This document shows, one piece after another, positions 12,605 to 24,428 of a stretch of DNA of 64,000 nt (the stretch's first letter is position 1; every line of letters starts with the position of its first letter). The stretch lies in assembly GCA_963920575.1 (NCBI GenBank), contig CAWUCF010000141.1:289138-353137 (forward strand), read 5' to 3'. The stretch is from Narthecium ossifragum. Lineage: Eukaryota > Streptophyta > Magnoliopsida > Dioscoreales > Nartheciaceae. Both the position numbers and the translations under genes were made by a program. A model generated the notes under the pieces. The model worked only from the letters and a program-made list of their open reading frames with translations, made no database searches and was not told the origin of the DNA.

Positions 12605-14053
12605 TAAAAAGTGAAGGAAAAGGAAAAAAAGGTAAAAGGTAAAAGCTTGCTATTTTGGAGGCTGAGGATCCGGGGATTCGACGTGCTCGATCCGGTTGCC
12701 AGGGGCTTCGAGGAGGCCTGACTGGGATGATATTCTGCAAAAAAATGAATAAGAAATAAGAAAAAAAATTTGCAAGGCCTAATATGAAAAAGTGAAGAAA
12801 AAGGCAAAAAAGGTAAATGGTAAAAACTTGCTATTTTGGACGCTGAGGATCCGGGGATTCGACGTGCACGATTCGGTGACCAGGGGCTTCGAGGAGGCCT
12901 GCCTGGGATGATATTCAGCAAAAAGATGAATGAGAAAAAGGGAAAAAAATTAGCAAGGCCTAGTATCAATAAGTGAAGGAAAAGGTAAAAATGGTAAAAG
13001 GTAAAAGCTTGTTATTTTTTAGGCTGAGGATCTGAGGATTCGACGTGCCCGATTCGGTCGCCAAGAGCTTCGAGAAGGCCTACCTGGGATGATATTCAGC
13101 AAAAAAATGAATGAGAAATAAGAAAAAAATTAGCAAGGCCTAGTATTAAAAAGTAAAGGAAAAGGCAAAAAGGTAAGAGGTAAAAGCTTGCTATTTTGGA
13201 GGCTGAGGATCCGGGGATTCGTCGTGCTCGGTCCGGTGGCCAGGGGCTTCGAGGAGGCCTGCCTGGGATGATATTCAGCAAAAAGATGAATGAGAAAAAG
13301 GGAAAAAAATTAGCAAGGCTGAGTATCAAAATGTGAAGGAAAAGGCAAAAAAGGTAAAAGGTAAAAGTTTGCTATTTTGGAGGCTGAGGATCTGAGAATT
13401 CGACGTGCCCGATTCGGTCGCCAAGAGCTTCGAGGAGGCCTACCTGGGATGATATTCAGTAAAAAAATGAAAGAGAAATGAGAAAAAACAAATTAGCAAG
13501 GCCTAGTATTAAAAAGTGAAGGAAAAGACAAAAAAGGTAAAAGGTAAAAGCTTGCTATTTTGGAGGCTGTGGATCCGGGGATTCGACGTGCTCGATCCGA
13601 TGGCCAGGGGCTTCGAGGAGGCCTGCCTGGGATGATATTCAGCAAAAAAATGAATGAGAAAAATGAAAAAATATTAGCAAGGCCTAGTATTAAAAAGTGA
13701 AGGAAAAGGCAAAAAAGATAAAAGGTAAAAGCTTAATATTTTGGAGGCTGAGGATCCGGGGATTCGACGTGCTCGATCCAGTGGCCAGGGTCTTCGAGGA
13801 GGCCTGCCTGGGATGTTATTCAGCAAAAAGATGAATGAGAAAAAGGAAAAAAAATTAGCAAGGCCTACTATCAAAAAGTGAAGGAAAATGCAAAAAAGGT
13901 AAAAGGTAAAAGCTTGCTATTTTGGAGGCTGAGGATCTGAGAATTCGACGTGCCCGATTCGGTCGCCAAAAGCATCGAGGAGGCCTACCTGGGATGATAT
14001 TCAGTAAGGAAATGAATTAGAAATAAGAAAAAAAATTAGGAAGGCCTAGTATT
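12605..14053 (+). repeat. 1.45-kb 8-mer HOR, copy 1
   Basis: About eight monomers matching 14,054-15,496 at offsets of 1,445-1,449. Markers: GCCTGACTGGG with ATTCTGCAAAAAA near the start, TATGAAAAAGTGAAGAAAAAGG, the GTCGTGCTC core (13,221 against 14,670) and AAAGCTTAATATTTT (13,731 against 15,179). The first ~290 bp overlap the end of the 6 kb block, so the 8-mer amplified from within or beside it. Confidence 0.85.
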
Positions 14054-15496
14054 AAAAAGTGAAGGAAAAGGAAAAAAAGGTAAAAGGTAAAAGCTTGCTA
14101 TTTTCTAGGCTGAGGATCCGGGGATTCGACGTGCTCAATCCGGTTGCCAGGGGCTTCGAGGAGGCCTGACTGGGATGATATTCTGCAAAAAAAATGAATG
14201 AGAAATAAGAAAAAAAATTAGCAAGGCCTAGTATGAAAAAGTGAAGAAAAAGGCAAAAAAGGTAAAAGGTAAAAACTTGCTATTTTGGACGCTGAGGATC
14301 CGGGGATTCGACGTGCACGATCCGGTGACCAGGGGCTTCGAGGAGGCCTGCCTGGGATGATATTCAGCAAAAAGATGAATGAGAAAAAGGGAAAAAAATT
14401 AGCAAGGCCTAGTATCAATAAGTGAAGGAAAAGGCAAAAATGGTAAAAGGTAAAAGCTTGTTATTTTGGAGGCTGAGGATCTGAGGATTCGACGTGCCCG
14501 ATTCGGTCGCCAAGAGCTTCGAGAAGGCCTCCCTGGGATGATATTCAGCAAAAAAATGAATGAGAAAAAGGAAAAAAATTAGCAAGGCCTAGTATTAAAA
14601 AGTGAAGGAAAAGGCAAAAAGGTAAGAGGTAAAAGGTTGCTATTTTGGAGGCTGAGGATCCGGGGATTCGTCGTGCTCTGTCCGGTGGCCAGGGGCTTCG
14701 AGGAGGCCTGCCTGGGATGATATTCAGCAAAAAGATGAATGAGAAAAAGGGAAAAAAATTAGCAAGGCCGAGTATCAAAATGTTAAGGAAAAGGCAAAAA
14801 AGGTAAAAGGTAAAAGTTTGCTATTTTGGAGGCTGAGGATCTCAGAATTCGACGTGCCCGATTCGGTCGCCAAGAGCTTCGAGGAGGCCTACCTGGGATG
14901 ATATCCAGTAAAAAAATGAAAGAGAAATGAGAAAAAAAAATTAGCAAGGCCTAGTATTAAAAAGTGAAGGAAAAGACAAAAAAGGTAAAAGGTAAAAGCT
15001 TGCTATTTTGGAGGCTGTGGATCCGGGGATTCGACGTGCTCGATCCGATGGCCAGGGGCTTCGAGGAGGCCTGCCTGGGGTGATATTCAGCAAAAAAATG
15101 AATGAGAAAAAAGAAAAAATATTAGCAAGGCCTAGTATTAAAAAGTGAAGGAAAAGGCAAAAAAGATAAAAGGTAAAAGCTTAATATTTTGGAGGCTGAG
15201 GATCCGGGGATTCGACGTGCTCGATCCAGTGGGCAGGGGCTTCGAGGAGGCCTACCTGGGATGTTATTCAGCAAAAAGATGAATGAGGAAAATGAAAAAA
15301 AATTAGCAAGGCCTACTATCAAAAAGTGAAGGAAAATGCAAAAAAGGTAAAAGGTAAAAGCTTGCTATTTTGGAGGCTGAGGATCTGAGGATTCGACGTG
15401 CCCGATTCGGTCGCCAAAAGCTTCGAGGAGGCCTACCTGGGATGATATTCAGTAAGGAAATGAATGAGAAAAAAAAAAAATTAGGAAGGCCTAGTA
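14054..15496 (+). repeat. 1.45-kb 8-mer HOR, copy 2
   Basis: Copy 2 shares the markers of copy 1 but has more scattered substitutions than the 3.8 kb HOR copies further right, which suggests an older duplication. It starts with the TTTTCTAGGCTGAGG variant. Confidence 0.85.
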
Positions 15497-15990
15497 TTAA
15501 AAAGTGAAGGAAAAGGAAAAAAAGGTAAAAGGTAAAAGCTTGCTATTTTCTAGGCTGAGGATCCTGGGATTCGACGTGCTCGATCCGGTTGCCAGGGGCT
15601 TCGAGGAGGCCTGACTGGGATGATATTCTGCAAAAAAATGAATGAGAAATAAGAAAAAAAATTAGCAAGGCCTAGTATGAAAAAGTGAAGAAAAAGGCAA
15701 AAAAGGTAAAAGGTAAAAACTTGCTATTTTGGACGCTGAGGATCCGGGGATTCGACGTGCACGATCCGGTGGCCAGGGGCTTCGAGGAGGCCTACCTGGG
15801 ATGATATTCCGCAAAAAGATGAATGAGAAAAAGGGAAAAAAATTAGCAAGGCCTAGTATCAAAAAGTGAAGGAAAAGGCAAAAAAGGTAAAAGGTAAAAC
15901 CTTGCTATCTTGGAGGCTGAGGATCTGAGGATTCGACGTGCCCGATTCGGTCGCCAAGAGCTTCGAGAAGGCCTACCTAGGATGATATTC
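15497..15990 (+). repeat. 1.45-kb 8-mer HOR, partial copy 3
   Basis: The first two to three monomers of the 8-mer recur once more (TTTTCTAGGCTGAGG near 15,547, GCCTGACTGGG near 15,608, TATGAAAAAGTGAAG near 15,675). Matching then fades and ordinary monomers follow. Confidence 0.7.
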
Positions 15991-16146
15991 AGCAAAAAAA
16001 TGAATGAGAAATAAGAAAAAATTCGCATGCCCTAGTATTAAAAAGTGAAGGAAAAGGCAAAAAGGGTAAAAGGTAAAAGCTTGCTATTTTGGAGGCTGAG
16101 GATCCGGGGATTCGACGTGCTCGATCCACTGGCCAGGGGCTTCGAG

Positions 16147-16516
16147 GAGGCCTGCCTGGGATGATATTCAGCAAAAAAATGAATGAGAAATAAGAAAAAA
16201 AATTAGCATGGCCGAGTATTAAAAAGGGAAGGAAAAGGCAAAAATGTAAAAGGTAAAAGCTTGCTATTTTGGAGGCTGAGGATCCAGGGATTCGACGTGC
16301 TCGATCCGGTGGCCAGGGGCTTCGATGAGGCCTGCCTGGGATGATATTCAGCAAAAAAATGAATGAGAAATAAGAAAAAAAATTAGCATGGCCGAGTATT
16401 AAAAAGGGAAGGAAAAGGCAAAAATGTAAAAGGTAAAAGCTTGCTATTTTGGAGGCTGAGGATCCAGGGATTCGACGTGCTCGATCCGGTGGCCAGGGGC
16501 TTCGATGAGGCCTGCC
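16147..16516 (+). repeat. Recent duplication of a single 180-bp monomer
   Basis: 16,201-16,380 and 16,381-16,516 are identical base for base at a 180-bp period, carrying private variants TTAGCATGGCCGAG, AAAAAGGGAAGG and GATCCAGGGATTCG. Just to the left one mismatch appears. After 16,516 the second copy switches to the AAAAAGATGAATG version of the linker. Because 180 is a multiple of three, the minus strand keeps one open frame with a 60-residue period here. Confidence 0.93.
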
Positions 16517-16624
16517 TGGGATGATATTCAGCAAAAAGATGAATGAGAAAAACGGAAAAAAATTAGCAAGGTCTAGTATCAAAATGTGAAGGAAAAGGCA
16601 AAAATGGTAAAAGGTAAAAGCTTG

Positions 16625-16808
16625 CTATTTTGGAGGCTGAGAATCTGAGTATTCGACGTGCCGGATTCGGTGCCAAGAGCTTCGAGGAAGCCTACCTGGG
16701 ATGATATTCAGCAAAAAAATGAATGAGAAATAAAAAAAAAAATTAGCAAGGCCTAGAATTAAAAAGTGAAGGAAAAGGTAAAAGTTTGCTATTTTGGAGG
16801 CTGGGGAT
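16625..16808 (+). repeat. Shortened monomer before the 3.8-kb HOR
   Basis: A type B core (GAATCTGAGTATTCGACG, with GGTGCCAAGAGC lacking one base) is followed near 16,775 by a 14-bp deletion where GGAAAAGGTAAAAGTTTGC loses the usual CAAAAAAGGTAAAA. It immediately precedes the left edge of the three-copy HOR. Confidence 0.7.
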
Positions 16809-19800
16809 CCGGGGATTCGACGTGCTCGATCCAGTGGCCAGGAGCTTCGAGGAGGCCTGCCTGGGATGATATTCAGCAAAAAAATGAATGAGAAATAAGA
16901 AAAAAATTTAGCAAAGTCTAGTATTAAAAAGTGAAGGAAAAGGCAAAAAAAGTAAAAGGTAAAAGCTTGCTATTTTGGAAGCTGAGGATCCGGGGATTCG
17001 ACGTGCTCGATCCGGTGGCCAGGGGCTTCGAGGAGGCATGCCAGGGATGATATTCAGCAAAAAAATGAATGAGAAATAAGAAAAAAAATTAGCAAGGCCT
17101 AGTATTAAAAAGTGAAGGAAAAGGCAAAAAGGTAAAAGGTAAAAGCTTGCTATTTTGGAGGCTGAGGATCCGGGGATTCGACGTGCTCGATCCGGTGGCC
17201 AGGGGCTTCGAGGAGGCCTGCCTGGCATGATATTCAGCAAAAAGATGAATGAGAAAAAGGGAAAAAAATTAGCAAGGCCTAGTATCAAAATGTGAAGGAA
17301 AAGGCAAAAAAGGTAAAAGGTAAAAGTTTGATATTTTGGAGGCTGAGGATCTGAGAATTCGACGTGCCCGATTCGGTCGCCAAGAGATTCGAGGAGGCCT
17401 ACCTGGGATGATATTCGGTAAAAAAACGAATTAGAAATAAGAAAAAAAAATTAGCAATGCATAGTAATAAAAAGTGAAGGAAAAGACAAAAAAGGTAAAA
17501 GGTAAAACCTTGCTATTTTGGAGGCTGAGGATCCGGGGATTCGACATGCTCGATCCGATGGCAACGGACTTCGAGGAGGCCTGCCTGGGATGATATTCCG
17601 CAAAAAAATGAATGAGAAATAAGAAAAAACATTAGCAAGGCCTAATATTAAAAAGTGAAGGAAAAGGCAAAAAAGATAAAAGGTAAAAGCTTGATATTTT
17701 GGAGGCTGAGGATCCGGGGATTCGACGTGCTCGATCCGGTGGCCAGGGGCTTCGAGGAGGCCTGCCTGGGATGATATTCAGCAAAAAGCTGAATGAGAAA
17801 AAGGAAAAAAATTTAGCAAGGCCTACTATCAAAAAGTGAAGGCAAATGCTAAAAAGGTAAAAGGTAAAAGCTTGCTATTTTGGAGGCTGAGGATCTGAGG
17901 ATTCGACGTGCCCGATTCGGTCGCCAAAAGCTTCGAGGAGGCCTACTTGGGATGATATTCAGTAAAGAAATGAATGAGAAATAAGAAAAAAAATTAGGAA
18001 GGCCTAGTATTAAAAAGTGAAGGAAAAGGCAAAAAAGGTAAAAGGTAAAAGCTTGCTATTTTGGAGGCTGAGGATCCGGGGATTCGTCGTGCTCGATCCG
18101 GTTGCCAGGGGCTTCGAGAAGGGCTGACTGGGATGATATTCTGGAAAAAAATGAATGAGAAATAAGAAAAAAAATTAGTAAGGCCCAGTATGAAAAAGTG
18201 AAGGAAAAGGCAAAAAAGGTAAAAGGTAAAAACTTGCTATTTTCGACGCTGAGGATCCGGGGATTCGACGTGCTCGATCCGTTGGCCAAGGGCTTCGAAG
18301 AGGCCTGCCTGGGATGATATTTAGCAAAAAGATGAATGAGAAAAAGGGAAAAAAATTAGCAAGGCCTAGTATCAAAAAGTGAAGGAAAAGGCAAAAAAGG
18401 TAAAAGGTAAAAGCTTGCTATTTTGGAGGCTGAGGATCTGAGGATCTGAGTATTCGACGTGCCCGATTCGGTGCCAAGAGCTTCGAGTAGGCCTACCTGG
18501 GATGATATTCAGCAAAAAAATGAATGAGAAATAAGAAAAAAAATTAGCAAGGCCTAGTATTAAAAAGTGAAGGAAAAGGCAAAAAATGTAAAAGGAAAAA
18601 GTTTGCTATTTTGGAGGCTGAGGATCCGGGGATTTGACGTGCTCGATCCGGTGGCCAGGGGCTTCGAGGAGGCCAGCCTGGGATGATATTCAGCAAAAAA
18701 ATGAATGAGAAATAAGAAAAAAAATTAGCAAAGTCTAGTATCAAAAAGTGAAGGAAAAGGCAAAAAGGTAAAAGGTAAAAGCTTGCTATTTTGGAGGCTG
18801 AGGATCCGGGGATTCGACGTGCTTGATCCGGTGGCCAGGGGCTTCGATGAGGCCTGCCTGGGATGATATTCAGCAAAAAAATGAATGAGAAATAAGAAAA
18901 TACATTACCTAGGCCTAGTATTAAAAAGTGATGGAAAAGGCAAAAAAGATAAAAGGTAAAAGCTTGATATTTTGGAGGCTGAGGATCCGGGGATTCGACG
19001 TGCTCGATCCGATGGCCAGGGGCTTCGAGGAGGCCTGCCTGGGATTATATTCAGCAAAAAGATGAATGAGAAAAAGGAAAAAAAATTAGCAAGGCCTAGT
19101 ATCAAAAAGTGAAGGAAAAGGCAAAAAAGGAAAAATGTAAAAGCTTGCTATTTTAGAGGCTGAGGATCTGAGGATTCGACGTGCCCGATTCGGCCGCCAA
19201 GAGCATCGGGGAGGCCTACCTGGGATGATATTCAACAAAAAAATGAATGAGAAATAAGAAAAAAAATTAGCAAGGCCTAGTATCAAATAGTGAAGGAAAA
19301 GGCCAAAAAGGTTAAAGGTAAAAGCTTGCTATTTTGGAGGCTGACGATCCGGAGATTCGACGTGCTCGATCCGGTGGCCAGGGTCTTCGAGGATGCCTGG
19401 CTGGGATGATATTCAGCAAAGAAATGAATGAGAAATAGGAAAAAAAATTAGCAAGGCCTAGTATCAAAAAGTGAAGGAAAAGGCAAAAAGGTAAAAGGTA
19501 AAATCTTGCTATTTTGCTGGCTGAGGATCCGGGGATTCGACGTGTCCGATCCGGTGGCCAGGAGCTTCGAGGAGGCTTGCCTGGGATGATATTCAGCAAA
19601 AAGATGAATGAGAAAAAGGTAAAAAAATTAGGAAGGCCTTGTATCAAAAAGTGAAGGAAAAGGCAAAAACGGTAAAAGGTAAAAGCTTGCTATTTTGGTG
19701 GCTGAGGATTCTACGTGCCCGATTCGGTCGCATAGAGCTTCGAGGAGGCCTGCCTGGGATGATATTCAGCAAAAAGATGAATGAGAAAGAAGAAAAAAAT

Positions 19801-20614
19801 TTAGCAAGGCCTAGTATTAAAAAGTGAAGGAAAAGGCAAAAAAGGTAAAAGGTAAAAGCTTGCTATTTTGGAGGTTGAGGATCCGAGGATTCGACGTGCT
19901 TGATCCGGTGGTTAGGGGCTTCGAGGAGGCCTGCTTGGGATGATATTCAGCAAAAAAATGAATGAGAAATAAGAAAAAAATTTAGCAAATCCTAGTATCA
20001 AAAAGTGAAAGAAAAGGCAAAAAGGTAAAAGGTAAAAGCTTGCTATTTTGCAGGCTGAGGATCCAGGGATTCGACGTGGTCGATCCGGTGGCCAGGGGCT
20101 TTGAGGAGGCCTGCCTGGGATGATATTTAGCAAAAAGATGAATGAGAAAAAGGGAAAAAAAATTAGCAAGGCCTAGTATCAAAAAGTGAAGGAAAAGGCA
20201 AAAAAGGTAAAAGATAAAAGCTTGCTATTTTGCAGGCTGAGGATCTGAGGATTCGACATGCCCGATTCGGTCACCAAGAGCATCGAGGAGGCCTACCTGG
20301 GATGATATTCCGCAAAAAAATGAATGAGAAATAAGAAAAAAAAATTAGCAAGGCCTAGTATCAAAAAGTGAAGGAAAAGGCAAAAAAGGTTAAAGGTAAA
20401 AGCTTGCTATTTTGGAGGCTGAGGATCTGAGGATTCGACGTACCAGATTCGGCCATCAAGAGCTTCGAGGAGGGCTACCTGGGATGATATTCAGCAAAAA
20501 AATGAATGAGAAAAAAGAAAAAAAATTAGCAAGGCATAGTATTAAAAAGTGAAGGAAAAGGCAAAAAAGGTAAAAGGTAAATGCTTGCTATTTTGTAGGC
20601 TGAGGATCCGGGGT
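16809..20614 (+). repeat. 3.8-kb 21-mer HOR, copy 1
   Basis: About 21 monomers, 3,806 bp to the same point in copy 2. Private markers shared by all three copies include GCATGCCAGGG, AACGGACTTCG, GCATAGTAATAAAAAG and TACATTACCTAGGCC. Copy 1 differs from the other two by an 8-bp deletion near 19,709 (GAGGATTCTACG against GAGGATCTGAGGATTCTACG), which accounts for 3,806 rather than 3,814. It also has private substitutions near 18,634 (TTTGACG, a CpG to TpG change), 17,995 and 19,130. Confidence 0.95.
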
Positions 20615-23600
20615 CCGGGGATTCGACGTGCTCGATCCAGTGGCCAGGAGCTTCGAGGAGGCCTGCCTGGGATGATATTCAGCAAAAAAATGAATGAGAA
20701 ATAAGAAAAAAATTTAGCAAAGTCTAGTATTAAAAAGTGAAGGAAAAGGCAAAAAAAGTAAAAGGTAAAAGCTTGCTATTTTGGAAGCTGAGGATCCGGG
20801 GATTCGACGTGCTCGATCCGGTGGCCAGGGGCTTCGAGGAGGCATGCCAGGGATGATATTCAGCAAAAAAATGAATGAGAAATAAGAAAAAAAATTAGCA
20901 AGGCCTAGTATTAAAAAGTGAAGGAAAAGGCAAAAAGGTAAAAGGTAAAAGCTTGCTATTTTGGAGGCTGAGGATCCGGGGATTCGACGTGCTCGATCCG
21001 GTGGCCAGGGGCTTCGAGGAGGCCTGCCTGGCATGATATTCAGCAAAAAGATGAATGAGAAAAAGGGAAAAAAATTAGCAAGGCCTAGTATCAAAATGTG
21101 AAGGAAAAGGCAAAAAAGGTAAAAGGTAAAAGTTTGATATTTTGGAGGCTGAGGATCTGAGAATTCGACGTGCCCGATTCGGTCGCCAAGAGATTCGAGG
21201 AGGCCTACCTGGGATGATATTCGGTAAAAAAACGAATTAGAAATAAGAAAAAAAAATTAGCAATGCATAGTAATAAAAAGTGAAGGAAAAGACAAAAAAG
21301 GTAAAAGGTAAAACCTTGCTATTTTGGAGGCTGAGGATCCGGGGATTCGACATGCTCGATCCGATGGCAACGGACTTCGAGGAGGCCTGCCTGGGATGAT
21401 ATTCCGCAAAAAAATGAATGAGAAATAAGAAAAAACATTAGCAAGGCCTAATATTAAAAAGTGAAGGAAAAGGCAAAAAAGATAAAAGGTAAAAGCTTGA
21501 TATTTTGGAGGCTGAGGATCCGGGGATTCGACGTGCTCGATCCGGTGGCCAGGGGCTTCGAGGAGGCCTGCCTGGGATGATATTCAGCAAAAAGCTGAAT
21601 GAGAAAAAGGAAAAAAATTTAGCAAGGCCTACTATCAAAAAGTGAAGGCAAATGCTAAAAAGGTAAAAGGTAAAAGCTTGCTATTTTGGAGGCTGAGGAT
21701 CTGAGGATTCGACGTGCCCGATTCGGTCGCCAAAAGCTTCGAGGAGGCCTACTTGGGATGATATTCAGTAAAGAAATGAATGAGAAATAAGAAAAAAAAT
21801 TAGTAAGGCCTAGTATTAAAAAGTGAAGGAAAAGGCAAAAAAGGTAAAAGGTAAAAGCTTGCTATTTTGGAGGCTGAGGATCCGGGGATTCGTCGTGCTC
21901 GATCCGGTTGCCAGGGGCTTCGAGAAGGGCTGACTGGGATGATATTCTGGAAAAAAATGAATGAGAAATAAGAAAAAAAATTAGTAAGGCCCAGTATGAA
22001 AAAGTGAAGGAAAAGGCAAAAAAGGTAAAAGGTAAAAACTTGCTATTTTCGACGCTGAGGATCCGGGGATTCGACGTGCTCGATCCGTTGGCCAAGGGCT
22101 TCGAAGAGGCCTGCCTGGGATGATATTTAGCAAAAAGATGAATGAGAAAAAGGGAAAAAAATTAGCAAGGCCTAGTATCAAAAAGTGAAGGAAAAGGCAA
22201 AAAAGGTAAAAGGTAAAAGCTTGCTATTTTGGAGGCTGAGGATCTGAGGATCTGAGTATTCGACGTGCCCGATTCGGTGCCAAGAGCTTCGAGTAGGCCT
22301 ACCTGGGATGATATTCAGCAAAAAAATGAATGAGAAATAAGAAAAAAAATTAGCAAGGCCTAGTATTAAAAAGTGAAGGAAAAGGCAAAAAATGTAAAAG
22401 GAAAAAGTTTGCTATTTTGGAGGCTGAGGATCCGGGGATTCGACGTGCTCGATCCGGTGGCCAGGGGCTTCGAGGAGGCCAGCCTGGGATGATATTCAGC
22501 AAAAAAATGAATGAGAAATAAGAAAAAAAATTAGCAAAGTCTAGTATCAAAAAGTGAAGGAAAAGGCAAAAAGGTAAAAGGTAAAAGCTTGCTATTTTGG
22601 AGGCTGAGGATCCGGGGATTCGACGTGCTTGATCCGGTGGCCAGGGGCTTCGATGAGGCCTGCCTGGGATGATATTCAGCAAAAAAATGAATGAGAAATA
22701 AGAAAATACATTACCTAGGCCTAGTATTAAAAAGTGATGGAAAAGGCAAAAAAGATAAAAGGTAAAAGCTTGATATTTTGGAGGCTGAGGATCCGGGGAT
22801 TCGACGTGCTCGATCCGATGGCCAGGGGCTTCGAGGAGGCCTGCCTGGGATTATATTCAGCAAAAAGATGAATGAGAAAAAGGAAAAAAAATTAGCAAGG
22901 CCTAGTATCAAAAAGTGAAGGAAAAGGCAAAAAAGGAAAAAGGTAAAAGCTTGCTATTTTAGAGGCTGAGGATCTGAGGATTCGACGTGCCCGATTCGGC
23001 CGCCAAGAGCATCGGGGAGGCCTACCTGGGATGATATTCAACAAAAAAATGAATGAGAAATAAGAAAAAAAATTAGCAAGGCCTAGTATCAAATAGTGAA
23101 GGAAAAGGCCAAAAAGGTTAAAGGTAAAAGCTTGCTATTTTGGAGGCTGACGATCCGGAGATTCGACGTGCTCGATCCGGTGGCCAGGGTCTTCGAGGAT
23201 GCCTGGCTGGGATGATATTCAGCAAAGAAATGAATGAGAAATAGGAAAAAAAATTAGCAAGGCCTAGTATCAAAAAGTGAAGGAAAAGGCAAAAAGGTAA
23301 AAGGTAAAATCTTGCTATTTTGCTGGCTGAGGATCCGGGGATTCGACGTGTCCGATCCGGTGGCCAGGAGCTTCGAGGAGGCTTGCCTGGGATGATATTC
23401 AGCAAAAAGATGAATGAGAAAAAGGTAAAAAAATTAGGAAGGCCTTGTATCAAAAAGTGAAGGAAAAGGCAAAAACGGTAAAAGGTAAAAGCTTGCTATT
23501 TTGGTGGCTGAGGATCTGAGGATTCTACGTGCCCGATTCGGTCGCATAGAGCTTCGAGGAGGCCTGCCTGGGATGATATTCAGCAAAAAGATGAATGAGA

Positions 23601-24428
23601 AAGAAGAAAAAAATTTAGCAAGGCCTAGTATTAAAAAGTGAAGGAAAAGGCAAAAAAGGTAAAAGGTAAAAGCTTGCTATTTTGGAGGTTGAGGATCCGA
23701 GGATTCGACGTGCTTGATCCGGTGGTTAGGGGCTTCGAGGAGGCCTGCTTGGGATGATATTCAGCAAAAAAATGAATGAGAAATAAGAAAAAAATTTAGC
23801 AAATCCTAGTATCAAAAAGTGAAAGAAAAGGCAAAAAGGTAAAAGGTAAAAGCTTGCTATTTTGCAGGCTGAGGATCCAGGGATTCGACGTGGTCGATCC
23901 GGTGGCCAGGGGCTTTGAGGAGGCCTGCCTGGGATGATATTTAGCAAAAAGATGAATGAGAAAAAGGGAAAAAAAATTAGCAAGGCCTAGTATCAAAAAG
24001 TGAAGGAAAAGGCAAAAAAGGTAAAAGATAAAAGCTTGCTATTTTGCAGGCTGAGGATCTGAGGATTCGACATGCCCGATTCGGTCACCAAGAGCATCGA
24101 GGAGGCCTACCTGGGATGATATTCCGCAAAAAAATGAATGAGAAATAAGAAAAAAAAATTAGCAAGGCCTAGTATCAAAAAGTGAAGGAAAAGGCAAAAA
24201 AGGTTAAAGGTAAAAGCTTGCTATTTTGGAGGCTGAGGATCTGAGGATTCGACGTACCAGATTCGGCCATCAAGAGCTTCGAGGAGGGCTACCTGGGATG
24301 ATATTCAGCAAAAAAATGAATGAGAAAAAAGAAAAAAAATTAGCAAGGCATAGTATTAAAAAGTGAAGGAAAAGGCAAAAAAGGTAAAAGGTAAATGCTT
24401 GCTATTTTGTAGGCTGAGGATCCGGGGT
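20615..24428 (+). repeat. 3.8-kb 21-mer HOR, copy 2
   Basis: 3,814 bp to the same point in copy 3. The boundary monomer carries the 8-bp duplication GATCCGGGGTCCGGGG, which is absent at the start of copy 1 but present at the ends of all three copies. By eye it is the closest match to copy 3. Confidence 0.95.

Larger units (their letters stand above)
7490..12898 (+). repeat. 6.03-kb segmental duplication, copy 2
   Basis: Copy 2 matches 1,467-6,871 monomer by monomer, including the unusual units. Its right end passes smoothly in register into the next block (GAGGAGGCCTGCC at 12,891), whereas copy 1 ends at the phase jump. Copy 2 therefore looks like the intact arrangement and the copy 1 end like the broken one. 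Confidence 0.9.
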
